Assembly: GCF_016518545.1 (NCBI RefSeq)
Contig: NZ_JACVTO010000002.1
Coordinates: 62,001 to 126,000 of the forward strand
Origin: Pseudomonas sp. S30
GTDB lineage: Bacteria; Pseudomonadota; Gammaproteobacteria; Pseudomonadales; Pseudomonadaceae
Length of the DNA stretch: 64,000 nucleotides
Direction: 5' to 3'
The position numbers and the translations under genes are program-made. Positions 1-8,530 of the stretch are shown here, piece by piece. The notes beneath the pieces were generated by a model. It had not been told where the DNA came from, searched no databases, and saw nothing but the letters and a program-made list of their open reading frames with translations. Position 1 is the stretch's first letter, and each line of letters begins with the position of its first letter.

Positions 1-399
1 TTGCAGCCGTCGAACGACGCTACCGATCGTGTCCAGACTGTATGAATCCTCAGTGTCATCGCTGTGAAATGTGGATAAACCTGTGGGTAACCCAGGTGGT
101 AAACCTGTGGGTAACTGTGTGGACAGTTTGTTCAGGGACGTGACGTAGGTTCCATCCCCAACCCGGCTTTCTATGAAGCCTTCGGCATACAACTGGTCAT
201 ACGCGCGGATCACGGTGTTTCGCGATATACCCAGCAGCGCGCCGAGCTCGCGGCTTGCCGGCAGCCGCGTGCCGCTACCAAGGCGTCCATCCAGAATCCT
301 GCCGCGCAATACCTGGTACAACTCGCGGCCAAGCCCCTTGGCCGGGTCCAAGGCAATTCCCGAAGGGTCGAAGGGCAGCACGACGTCGCCTGTGCTCAT
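1..399 (-). CDS. MocR-type GntR transcriptional regulator, N-terminal part (cut by window edge)
   Basis: Translating the minus strand from the ATG at 399 gives 133 open codons running off the window. Residues about 20-90 form a GntR winged helix-turn-helix: a LYQVLRGRILDGRL helix, then TRLPASRELGALLGISRNTV and a wing ending GDGTYV. A proline/glycine/threonine-rich linker follows (LPTGLPPGLPTGLST), encoded by a 24-bp-period DNA repeat. This arrangement is typical of MocR/PdxR regulators, whose missing C-terminal half would be an aminotransferase-like PLP-binding domain. It is divergent from the PaiB-like/GNAT operon starting at 489 and so probably regulates it. That target is inference, and the effector is unknown. 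Confidence 0.85.
   Translation of the reverse strand, partial: MSTGDVVLPFDPSGIALDPAKGLGRELYQVLRGRILDGRLGSGTRLPASRELGALLGISRNTVIRAYDQLYAEGFIESRVGDGTYVTSLNKLSTQLPTGLPPGLPTGLSTFHSDDTEDSYSLDTIGSVVRRLQ
70..115. repeat. Tandem DnaA-box-like repeats in the MocR linker
   Basis: A 16-bp unit (taaacctgtgggtaac) occurs at 76-91 and again at 100-115, a period of 24 bp or 8 codons. It is preceded by a perfect DnaA 9-mer (TGTGGATAA, 70-78), and each unit contains a one-mismatch version (TGTGGGTAA, 82-90 and 106-114). The repeat encodes the flexible L-P-x-G linker of the regulator on the minus strand. Whether DnaA binds there is not known. Confidence 0.6.
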
Positions 400-488
400 G
401 GAATTGGACCTATGAAATTGATCAGGAATGGATCTTACATCGGACCAATAGCCTGCCTAGGATCACGGTATTCCACAAGGATGCTGCC

Positions 489-1118
489 ATGTACGCCCTC
501 CGACCTCATCAAGACAGTGAGCTTCGATCCCTTCATGAACACATGCAGCAGACCCGCCTGGCGGTACTGGTCAGTCATGGCGCACAGGGTCTGCTAGCCA
601 CCCATCTGCCGGTGCTGCTGGATACCGGTCTCGGTGAATCCGGTACCGTCCTCGCCCACATGGCACGCGCCAATCCTCAATGGCGAGACCTGCAAGAGGG
701 CGGCGAAGCGATGCTGGTCTTTCCCGGTGTCGATGCCTACGTGAGCCCGAGCTTCTATCCCAGCAAGGCGAGCAACCCCAAGGTGGTGCCAACCTGGAAC
801 TACACCGCCGTACACGCCTACGGTCCGGTCGAGGTGATTCACGAGGACAGTGCCCTGCTGGACATCGTCACCCACCTGACCGAACGCCACGAAGCGCGGC
901 GTGAGCAGCCATGGCGCATCACCGACGCACCCAGCGACTACCTGGAAGGCATGTTGCGCGCCATCGTCGGAATCCGCCTGCCCATCGCCCGCCTGCAAGG
1001 GGTGCGCAAGCTCAGCCAGAACCGCAGCGTGGACGACCTCCGTGGTGTCCGCGATGCCTTGGCCAGCAGCGCCGACCCACTCGACCAGTCAATTGCCGCG
1101 CAGATGCGCACCCTCTGA
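489..1118 (+). CDS. PaiB-like FMN-binding protein
   Basis: A 209-aa protein of the PaiB/FMN-binding negative transcriptional regulator family, which has the split-barrel flavin fold. Family-typical stretches are the N-terminal MYALRPHQ, HLPVLLD near residue 40, HMARANPQW near 60, and the YVSPSFYPSK...VPTWNYTAVHAYG core around residues 90-120. The ATG at 489 is chosen because AAGGA lies 8 nt upstream and because family members begin with M-Y-x-P/R; longer in-frame starts lack support. It is followed after 11 bp by a GNAT gene, resembling the paiB/paiA pairing seen elsewhere. In Bacillus, PaiB affects sporulation and protease genes. The substrate or regulatory target here is unknown. Confidence 0.85.
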   Translation: MYALRPHQDSELRSLHEHMQQTRLAVLVSHGAQGLLATHLPVLLDTGLGESGTVLAHMARANPQWRDLQEGGEAMLVFPGVDAYVSPSFYPSKASNPKVVPTWNYTAVHAYGPVEVIHEDSALLDIVTHLTERHEARREQPWRITDAPSDYLEGMLRAIVGIRLPIARLQGVRKLSQNRSVDDLRGVRDALASSADPLDQSIAAQMRTL

Positions 1119-1129
1119 AGGAAGCGTCC

Positions 1130-1576
1130 ATGTCCAACGTCACCCTGCGTCCGATCACCCTCGACGACCACGCCGCCTGGCTCCCCTTGTGGCAGGCCTA
1201 CCTGCGTTTCTACACCACCGAACTGCCCGACGAAGTGACCGCCAGCACCTGGCAGCGCCTGCTCGATCCGAGCGAGCCCACTCATTCGACCCTGGCCTGG
1301 GTCGAAGGCAAGGCGGTCGGGATGGTCAACTTCATCTATCACCGATCGAACTGGAGCATCGAGAACTCCTGCTATCTGCAGGATCTCTACGTCCACGAGC
1401 ATCAGCGCGGGCTGGGCATCGGTCGCCAGCTCATCGAGCACGTCTATGCCACGGCGAAGGCGGCCGACTGCATCAAGGTGCACTGGCTGACCCACGAAAC
1501 CAACGCCACCGCCATCGCCCTGTACGAGCAGGTGGCCGAGCGCCCTGGTTTCATCCAGTTTCGCAAAGGGTTGTAG
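1130..1576 (+). CDS. GNAT family N-acetyltransferase
   Basis: A 148-aa single-domain GNAT protein. The acetyl-CoA binding motif A is visible as LQDLYVHEHQRGLGIGRQL (about residues 83-101; Q/RxxGxG/A type), followed by the motif B region WLTHETNATAIALYEQ. The ATG at 1130 has AAGGAAG upstream at good spacing and starts 11 bp after the PaiB-like gene, so the genes are probably co-transcribed. The substrate cannot be read from the sequence. Small molecules such as amino acids or polyamines, or antibiotic-like compounds, are possible, by analogy with PaiA, which acetylates polyamines in Bacillus. That analogy is inference only. Confidence 0.88.
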   Translation: MSNVTLRPITLDDHAAWLPLWQAYLRFYTTELPDEVTASTWQRLLDPSEPTHSTLAWVEGKAVGMVNFIYHRSNWSIENSCYLQDLYVHEHQRGLGIGRQLIEHVYATAKAADCIKVHWLTHETNATAIALYEQVAERPGFIQFRKGL

Positions 1577-1582
1577 GCCAAC

Positions 1583-2266
1583 ATGACTGACGCACTGAGC
1601 TGGACACCTGCCAAGGCTGCGCAGGCCACTACGCTGAACGGCCGCTTCGTTCGCCTGGAAAAACTCGACCCTGCACGCCACGGCGACGACCTGTGGCTGG
1701 TACTGCAAGGTCCGGGTTCGGACCCAAGGCTGTGGGACTATCTGCCCTACGGCCCCTTCACCGAACGCGCGGCTTTCGACCGCTGGCTCGACGGCCAGGC
1801 CAACAGTTGCGACCCGCTGTTCTTCACGGTCATCGATCCGCGCGAAGGCCAGGCCCAGGGCATCCTCAGCTACATGTCGATCGTGCCCGACCATGGCCGC
1901 TTCGAGATCGGTCACATCGCTTTCGGCGCCGCCATGCAGCGCTCGCCCAAGAGCACCGAAGCGGTGTTCCTCCTGGCCAGGCTGGGCTTCGAACTGGGCA
2001 ACCGGCGGCTGGAGTGGAAATGCAACGATGCCAATGCGCGCTCCAAGCGCGCGGCACTGCGGCTGGGCTTCGTGTTCGAGGGCGTGTTCCGCCAGCACAT
2101 GGTGATCAAGGGGCAAAACCGCGACACAGCGTGGTACTCGATCACCGATGCAGAATGGCCAGCCGTTGCAGCCGGGTTCGAGCGGTGGTTGAGCGACGAC
2201 AATCAGCCGAGCGACGGTCAGGTCCAGACCCTCGAGGCGTGTCGCCAGCGCGCATCCGCGCGTTGA
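1583..2266 (+). CDS. GNAT family N-acetyltransferase (RimJ/RimL-like)
   Basis: A 227-aa acetyltransferase of the RimJ/RimL-type GNAT_3 class. It has the N-terminal LNGRFVRLEKLDPARHGDDL, the central GILSYMSIVPDHGRFEIGHI strand region and the distal motif LEWKCNDANARSKRAALRLGF (residues about 145-165), typical of proteins of this type that act on large or amino-acid substrates. It starts 6 bp after the preceding GNAT gene and is the last gene of the three-gene unit. The C-terminal about 20 residues are polar and probably disordered. The substrate is unknown. Confidence 0.88.
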   Translation: MTDALSWTPAKAAQATTLNGRFVRLEKLDPARHGDDLWLVLQGPGSDPRLWDYLPYGPFTERAAFDRWLDGQANSCDPLFFTVIDPREGQAQGILSYMSIVPDHGRFEIGHIAFGAAMQRSPKSTEAVFLLARLGFELGNRRLEWKCNDANARSKRAALRLGFVFEGVFRQHMVIKGQNRDTAWYSITDAEWPAVAAGFERWLSDDNQPSDGQVQTLEACRQRASAR

Positions 2267-2286
2267 TACTGCCTGGGCAGCGGATG

Positions 2287-2311
2287 AAAAAAAGGGGAGC
2301 TTGCGCTCCCC
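2287..2311 (-). terminator. Rho-independent terminator of the pycAB unit
   Basis: On the minus strand a 7-bp GC-rich stem (GGGGAGC / GCTCCCC, 2294-2311) with a 4-nt loop is followed by seven U residues (complement of 2287-2293). It lies 34 bp past the pycB stop codon. On the plus strand it lies beyond the second GNAT gene but without a suitable U tract. Confidence 0.85.
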
Positions 2312-2344
2312 ATGAGGTAACCCGTAGTGTTCGAGGGCCGTGAA

Positions 2345-4153
2345 TCAGCCCTCGATCTCGATCAGGATCTCGCCTGGCGTGACACGATCGCCCTTGCCCA
2401 CGTGAATCGCCGCCACCTTGCCAGCGATGGCTGCCTGTACTTCGGTCTCCATTTTCATGGCCTCGGTGATCAGCACGGCCTGACCGGCCTTCACCACATC
2501 CCCTTGCTTGACCAGCACATCGACGATGTTGCCCGGCATGGTGGTGCTGACGTGGCCCGGTGCGCTGGCTTGCTTGCGCTTGCTGCTGCCCGCGCCGACG
2601 AAGTCGTTGAGCGGCTCGAACACCACCTCTTCAGGCATGCCGTCGATGGAGAGGTAGAAGTGGCGCTTGCCCTCAGCCTTCACACCCACGCCGGTGATAT
2701 CCACACGGTAGGTCTCACCGTGCACGTCGATGACGAACTCGGTAGGCACGCCCTCGCCGCCCACCGAGGCGACCGCCCCCGCCTCCGGAATCGGCAGCAG
2801 CACCTCGGGTTTGAGGGTGCCGGCTTCACGTTCCTCGAGGTACTTGCGGCCGATGTCCGGGAACATCGCGAAGGTCAGCACGTCCTCTTCGCTACGCGCC
2901 AGGCTGCCGATTTGCTCACGCAACTTGGCCATCTCCGGCTTGAGCAGATCGGCCGGACGCACGTCGATGACCTCTTCGCTGCCGATCGCCTGGCGCCGCA
3001 GCTTTTCATCCACCACGCCTGGGGCCTTGCCATAGCCGCCTTGCAGGTACAGCTTCACTTCGTTGGTGATGGTCTTGTAGCGCTCGCCGGCCAGCACGTT
3101 GAAGAACGCCTGGGTGCCGACGATCTGCGAGGTGGGGGTAACCAGGGGTGGGAAGCCGAGGTCCTCACGCACGCGTGGAATCTCCGCCAGCACTTCGTTC
3201 ATGCGGTTCAGCGCACCCTGCTCCTTGAGCTGGTTGGCCAGGTTGGAAATCATTCCGCCTGGCACCTGGTTGACCTGCACACGAGTGTCGACGGCGGTGA
3301 ATTCGCTCTCGAACTGGTGATACTTCTTGCGCACGGCGTAGAAGTACAGACCGATTTCCTGCAGCAGCTCCAGGTCCAGCCCGGTGTCGAATTCACTGCC
3401 CTTGAGCGCGGCGACCATCGACTCGGTGCCGGGATGGCTGGTCCCCCAGGCGAAGCTGGAGATCGCCGTGTCGATATGGTCGGCGCCGTTCTCCACCGCC
3501 TTGAGCTGGCACATGGCAGCCAGGCCAGCGGTGTCATGGGAGTGGATGAACACCGGCAGCGACTGCTCGGCCTTCAATGCCTTGACCAACTCGCCCGTGG
3601 CGTAGGGGGTGAGCAGGCCGGCCATGTCCTTGATCGCCACCGAATCGCAGCCCATGGCTTCCATCTGCCTGGCCTGCTGCACGAAGGCATCGATGGTGTG
3701 CACCGGGCTGGTGGTGTAGGCGATGGTGCCCTGCGCGTGCTTGCCAGCGGCTTTCACCGCTTCGATGGCCACGCGCAGGTTACGCACGTCGTTCATGGCG
3801 TCGAAAATGCGGAACACGTCGATGCCATTGACCGCTGCCTTGGCCACGAACGCCTTGACCACATCGTCGCTGTAATGACGGTAGCCCAGCAGGTTCTGAC
3901 CACGCAGCAGCATTTGCAGTCGCGTGTTGGGCAATGCCGCGCGCAGCTGGCGCAGGCGCTCCCACGGGTCTTCCTTGAGGAAACGCACACAAGCATCGAA
4001 GGTCGCGCCGCCCCATACCTCCAGGGACCAGTAGCCGACCCTGTCGAGCTTGTCGCAGATCGGCAGCATGTCTTCGGTGCGCATGCGCGTGGCCAGCAAG
4101 GACTGGTGCGCATCACGCAGGATCGTGTCGGTAACGTGGATTTTCTTGGACAT
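2345..4153 (-). CDS. pycB: Pyruvate carboxylase subunit B (carboxyltransferase and biotin carrier)
   Basis: A 602-aa protein of the OadA/PycB family. Residues about 5-270 are an HMGL-like TIM barrel beginning VTDTILRDAHQSLLATRM, with the substrate and metal residues of the carboxyltransferase active site. Residues about 290-480 are the PYC/OADA conserved region. The C-terminal about 75 residues are a biotinyl domain with the biotin-accepting lysine in EAMKM (Lys near 567). With the biotin carboxylase encoded just upstream it forms the two-subunit, acetyl-CoA-independent pyruvate carboxylase of pseudomonads, making oxaloacetate from pyruvate for anaplerosis. No membrane partners (OadB/OadG) are nearby, which argues against a sodium-pumping decarboxylase. 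It starts 93 bp after pycA. Confidence 0.93.
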   Translation of the reverse strand: MSKKIHVTDTILRDAHQSLLATRMRTEDMLPICDKLDRVGYWSLEVWGGATFDACVRFLKEDPWERLRQLRAALPNTRLQMLLRGQNLLGYRHYSDDVVKAFVAKAAVNGIDVFRIFDAMNDVRNLRVAIEAVKAAGKHAQGTIAYTTSPVHTIDAFVQQARQMEAMGCDSVAIKDMAGLLTPYATGELVKALKAEQSLPVFIHSHDTAGLAAMCQLKAVENGADHIDTAISSFAWGTSHPGTESMVAALKGSEFDTGLDLELLQEIGLYFYAVRKKYHQFESEFTAVDTRVQVNQVPGGMISNLANQLKEQGALNRMNEVLAEIPRVREDLGFPPLVTPTSQIVGTQAFFNVLAGERYKTITNEVKLYLQGGYGKAPGVVDEKLRRQAIGSEEVIDVRPADLLKPEMAKLREQIGSLARSEEDVLTFAMFPDIGRKYLEEREAGTLKPEVLLPIPEAGAVASVGGEGVPTEFVIDVHGETYRVDITGVGVKAEGKRHFYLSIDGMPEEVVFEPLNDFVGAGSSKRKQASAPGHVSTTMPGNIVDVLVKQGDVVKAGQAVLITEAMKMETEVQAAIAGKVAAIHVGKGDRVTPGEILIEIEG

Positions 4154-4246
4154 TCTTTCTCCTTTGAACGGCGAGCTGCAGCGCCAGGCTGCCGGAAAGC
4201 CGATGGGCTTCCACGTGCAGCGGCCACCGGCCGCTCGCCGCTGCGT

Positions 4247-5662
<1,416 letters not shown>

Positions 5663-5851
5663 TGGATTCTTCCCAAAGCCGTTCGAACAGTCGATCCGGA
5701 TATCCCGGTCGGCGCGTGACCAAAGGTTGTTGGCCAGTCGCGACTCAAACCTAGCGCTCCGTGGGAATAAATAAAAATCAATATTTGTTAGGTCGTGTAT
5801 TAGCAAAACCTTATATTTGGGTAACAGGGTATTGCCGAGCCGGAGACAAAT
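5663..5851. promoter_or_regulatory. Divergent pycA / LysR promoter region
   Basis: A 189-bp intergenic region with an AT-rich stretch (about 5762-5830) in an otherwise GC-rich window. It must hold the promoters of both divergent genes and, by family knowledge, LysR T-N11-A type sites. I cannot assign exact promoter boxes with confidence. Confidence 0.5.
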
Positions 5852-6814
5852 ATGCGTAAGTCGTTGATGCGTATGACATTGCGTCAATTGCAAATTTTCA
5901 ACGAAGTGTGCGACCTGCGTTCCTACAGTCGAGCAGCCGAAGAAATGTCACTGACGCAGCCGGCCGTCAGCCTGCAGATCCGTCAGCTGGAAGAGCTGGT
6001 GGGTCAGCCCCTGTTCGAGTACGTGGGCAGAAAACTCTACCTCACCGAGGCGGCCGAGGCCCTGCAACGCGCCAGCCGGGACATCTTCGGGCGACTGGAA
6101 AACTTCGACATGCAGCTCTCCGACATGCAAGGATCGCTGCAAGGGCAGTTGAAACTGGCGATCGAATCCAGCGCCAAGTACTTCGTGCCGCACCTGTTCG
6201 CCGCATTCAGGCAACGTCACCCAGAAGTCAGCCTGACCCTGACCGTAGTCAATCGTGCGCAGGCCATCAGGCGCCTGTCCGACAACCGCGATGATCTGAT
6301 CATCATGTCGATGGTGCCCCAGGACATGGGCCTGGAATTCCTGCCATTCCTGAACAACCCGATCATCGCCGTGGCGCCCCCGGAACATCCGCTGTGCCAG
6401 CTCGACCGCCTGCGCCTGCAGGACCTGGAGCCGCACACCCTGCTGGTGCGCGAGCAGGGTTCAGGAACGCGCAAGGCGTGCGAGGAGTACTTCAAGGACA
6501 AGCGCGTGCATTTCACCCAGACACTGGAGGTCGCCTCCGCCGATGCCCAACGCGAGTGCGTGATCGCCGGCCTGGGGATCGCCCTGCTGACGCGCCACGC
6601 GGTGAACATGGAGCTGGCGACCGGGCTGTTGCGCGAGCTGCCGGTGGAGGAACTGCCCCTGTACCGCAGCTGGTGCCTGGTCCAGGCCAAGGCCAAACGG
6701 CAGTCGCCGGTAGCCCTGGCCTTCCAGGCGTTCATTCGTGGCGAACGTGCGCAGATCAGTGGGCTGGTGGAGCGATTTTCTGGGAAGCTGCCGGGGCCAC
6801 CTGCCATACCGTGA
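5852..6814 (+). CDS. LysR-family transcriptional regulator next to pycAB
   Basis: A 320-aa LysR-type regulator. The N-terminal helix-turn-helix is at about residues 8-65 (TLRQLQIFNEVCDLRSYSRA, then LTQPAVSLQIRQLE). The rest is a LysR substrate-binding domain with the conserved LLVREQGSGTR near residue 205. It is divergent from pycA with an AT-rich 190-bp intergenic region, the classical arrangement for a LysR activator of the adjacent operon, so it probably controls pyruvate carboxylase. The inducer is unknown. Upstream ATGs at 5852 and 5870 are both possible; 5852 is kept as the longer conserved form. Confidence 0.88.
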   Translation: MRKSLMRMTLRQLQIFNEVCDLRSYSRAAEEMSLTQPAVSLQIRQLEELVGQPLFEYVGRKLYLTEAAEALQRASRDIFGRLENFDMQLSDMQGSLQGQLKLAIESSAKYFVPHLFAAFRQRHPEVSLTLTVVNRAQAIRRLSDNRDDLIIMSMVPQDMGLEFLPFLNNPIIAVAPPEHPLCQLDRLRLQDLEPHTLLVREQGSGTRKACEEYFKDKRVHFTQTLEVASADAQRECVIAGLGIALLTRHAVNMELATGLLRELPVEELPLYRSWCLVQAKAKRQSPVALAFQAFIRGERAQISGLVERFSGKLPGPPAIP

Positions 6815-6974
6815 TGTCTCGCAACTCGGGATAGTCGGTGATTTCGCGAAGCAGTTGACGCTGGTCGCAGTAGCTTTCGATCGCGCGGCGATATTCCATG
6901 CGACGCTGATCCTTCTCAGCCTGCTTGCGAGCCTTGGCGTTGGGTTGGTACGAACCGAAGTGATCGTTTGCCAT
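6756..6974 (-). CDS. Conserved small hypothetical protein
   Basis: A 72-aa, strongly charged protein beginning MANDHFGSYQPNAKARKQ, predicted mostly helical with a lysine/arginine/glutamate-rich centre. I do not recognise a domain. Its start codon is preceded by GGAGACAGGCA, a plausible ribosome binding site. Its 3' end overlaps the 3' end of the convergent LysR gene by 59 bp. The placement between the LysR and RpiR genes looks like the pyc neighbourhood of other pseudomonads, which supports it being real. Function unknown. Confidence 0.6.
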   Translation of the reverse strand: MANDHFGSYQPNAKARKQAEKDQRRMEYRRAIESYCDQRQLLREITDYPELRDITVWQVAPAASQKIAPPAH

Positions 6975-7078
6975 TGCCTGTCTCCCAGATCGGATGCGGG
7001 AGCCTCAGAGTGGCGGCCGGGCCTTACCGATTGGTGACAAGCTGATGAATATTGCTGGTCACTGACGGGATCGCCCGT

Positions 7079-7945
7079 TCAGTCGTCGGTCGCCTTGATC
7101 GACTTGGGCGACAAACGAAGGCTGCGCAGGCTGCGCTTGACGCTCTTCAAGTGGTTCACCAGGCTCGGTCCGCGGGCCATGGCAACGCCCATGGCCAGCA
7201 CGTCGATCACCACCAGGTGGGCGATGCGCGAGGTCAGTGGCGTATAGATCTCGGTGTCTTCATGGACGTCGATGGCCAGGTTGACCGTCGACAGCTCGGC
7301 CAGTGGCGTCTGGCTGGGGCACAGGGTGATGAGGTTGGCACCACTCTCGCGCACCAGGTTGGCCGTGATCAGCAGGTCCTTGGAACGGCCCGACTGGGAA
7401 ATGCACACCGCCACGTCGCCCTGCTTGAGGGTCACGGCAGACATCGCCTGCATGTGCGGGTCGGAATAGGCCGCAGCGCTGAGCAGCAAGCGGAAGAACT
7501 TGTGCTGGGCATCGGCAGCTACCGCTCCCGAGGCGCCGAAGCCATAGAACTCCACACGCTGGGCCTGGGCCATGGCGCTCACCGCCTGCTGCAGCGCCTG
7601 AGGATCGAGATGCTCGCGCACCTCCATCAGGGTGTGCAGCGTGGTGTCGAAGATCTTCAGGCTGTAGTCGGCCACCGAATCGTCTTCATGGATGGCGAAC
7701 TGGCCGAAGCTGGCGCCGGCCGCCAGGCTCTGGGCCAGCTTGAGCTTGAGATCCTGGAAGCCGGTACAGCCGATCGCCCGGCAGAAGCGCACGATGGTCG
7801 GTTCGCTGATCCCGACGCTATGGGCAAGATCGGCCATCGAGCTGTGCATGACGGCGGCCGGATCGAGCAGCACGTGGTCGGCTACCTTGAGTTCCGATTT
7901 GCGCAGCAGATGGCGCGATTGGGCGATATGTTGCAACAGGTTCAC
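7079..7945 (-). CDS. RpiR/HexR-like transcriptional regulator with SIS domain
   Basis: A 288-aa RpiR-family regulator. An N-terminal helix-turn-helix domain (residues about 1-78, with SELKVADHVLLDP and VGISEPTIVRFCRAIGCTGF) is followed by a sugar-isomerase (SIS) domain (about 125-255) that contains YGFGASGAVAADAQHK and CISQSGRSKD. The family senses phosphosugars: HexR senses 2-keto-3-deoxy-6-phosphogluconate and represses glucose catabolism genes. This gene sits beside pyruvate carboxylase and has a palindromic HexR-like site upstream (7991-8005), so an autoregulated control of central carbon metabolism is plausible. It may be a second HexR-like paralogue rather than HexR itself, because no zwf-pgl-eda genes are adjacent. 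Confidence 0.87.
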   Translation of the reverse strand: MNLLQHIAQSRHLLRKSELKVADHVLLDPAAVMHSSMADLAHSVGISEPTIVRFCRAIGCTGFQDLKLKLAQSLAAGASFGQFAIHEDDSVADYSLKIFDTTLHTLMEVREHLDPQALQQAVSAMAQAQRVEFYGFGASGAVAADAQHKFFRLLLSAAAYSDPHMQAMSAVTLKQGDVAVCISQSGRSKDLLITANLVRESGANLITLCPSQTPLAELSTVNLAIDVHEDTEIYTPLTSRIAHLVVIDVLAMGVAMARGPSLVNHLKSVKRSLRSLRLSPKSIKATDD

Positions 7946-7990
7946 GGGCTGGACTCGGTTGGGATCGGCTGGCCGGGGTTGTAGCTATCT

Positions 7991-8005
7991 TGTAGTTATA
8001 CTACA
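7991..8005. promoter_or_regulatory. HexR-like palindromic operator
   Basis: TGTAGT-TAT-ACTACA is a 6-bp perfect inverted repeat with a 3-bp centre, 46 bp upstream of the RpiR-type gene start. It resembles the TGTAATTAAATTACA-type motif described for HexR. An additional TTGTAGC half site lies immediately to the left (about 7979-7985), suggesting a tandem arrangement. Probably an autoregulatory operator. Confidence 0.6.
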
Positions 8006-8174
8006 TGACCGCCTGAGCGCCCAGCTAAACCCATCGCCTGCTCGCTGGATCGACAGGGCCTGAATCCTGCAAGCCAGGCATTGCGAGACCTCGGTGAATA
8101 GTTTCTGTCTGATACGAGCTTCACGCCCATGTGAAAGTCCAGATGCAACCACTATCAACCACGAGGACTGCACC

Positions 8175-8480
8175 ATGGAACATATCTACGAGTTCACCGC
8201 CGTCAACGACAAGCGGGCAGAAACCCAAGGCTTCAGAGTGACGGGCACTGTCACGGTGGCGAACCCGACCATCACTGCGGTGTTGATTCAACCAGAAGTC
8301 GCTCATCTGGGAGGCTGGGAAGAGCTGGAGCTGAAGTTCGAGGGCGGTGACCAGGGAGTACCCGATGAGCCGACTCGCAAGACCGTGAGTTTCGAGCGTA
8401 AATCGGGTACTGGATGGTCCTTTGTCAAACTGCGCTATCCGGAGGGTGGTGACATCTTCCCTATCGAAGTCATCGAATAA
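8175..8480 (+). CDS. Small orphan protein, probably all-beta, unknown function
   Basis: A 101-aa acidic protein beginning MEHIYEFTAVNDKRAETQ. The longer open frame starts at 8094, but the ATG at 8175 has GAGGA at 7-11 nt upstream and is preferred. The sequence alternates polar and hydrophobic residues (GFRVTGTVTVANPTITAVLI, WSFVKLRYPEGGDIFPIEV), suggesting a small beta-sandwich. There are no cysteines and no signal peptide. I do not recognise a family. It stands alone between the RpiR gene (divergent) and the GGDEF/EAL gene (convergent). Confidence 0.65.
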   Translation: MEHIYEFTAVNDKRAETQGFRVTGTVTVANPTITAVLIQPEVAHLGGWEELELKFEGGDQGVPDEPTRKTVSFERKSGTGWSFVKLRYPEGGDIFPIEVIE

Positions 8481-8530
8481 GCGTTTCGCCTGCAGCCCTT
8501 TGCGCTGCTCCTGAAGCCGATACCGGCCTG

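Noticed and set aside
938..2116. 392-codon open frame on the minus strand
   Set aside because: It overlaps the two GNAT genes and the PaiB-like gene, all of which have good motifs and ribosome binding sites.
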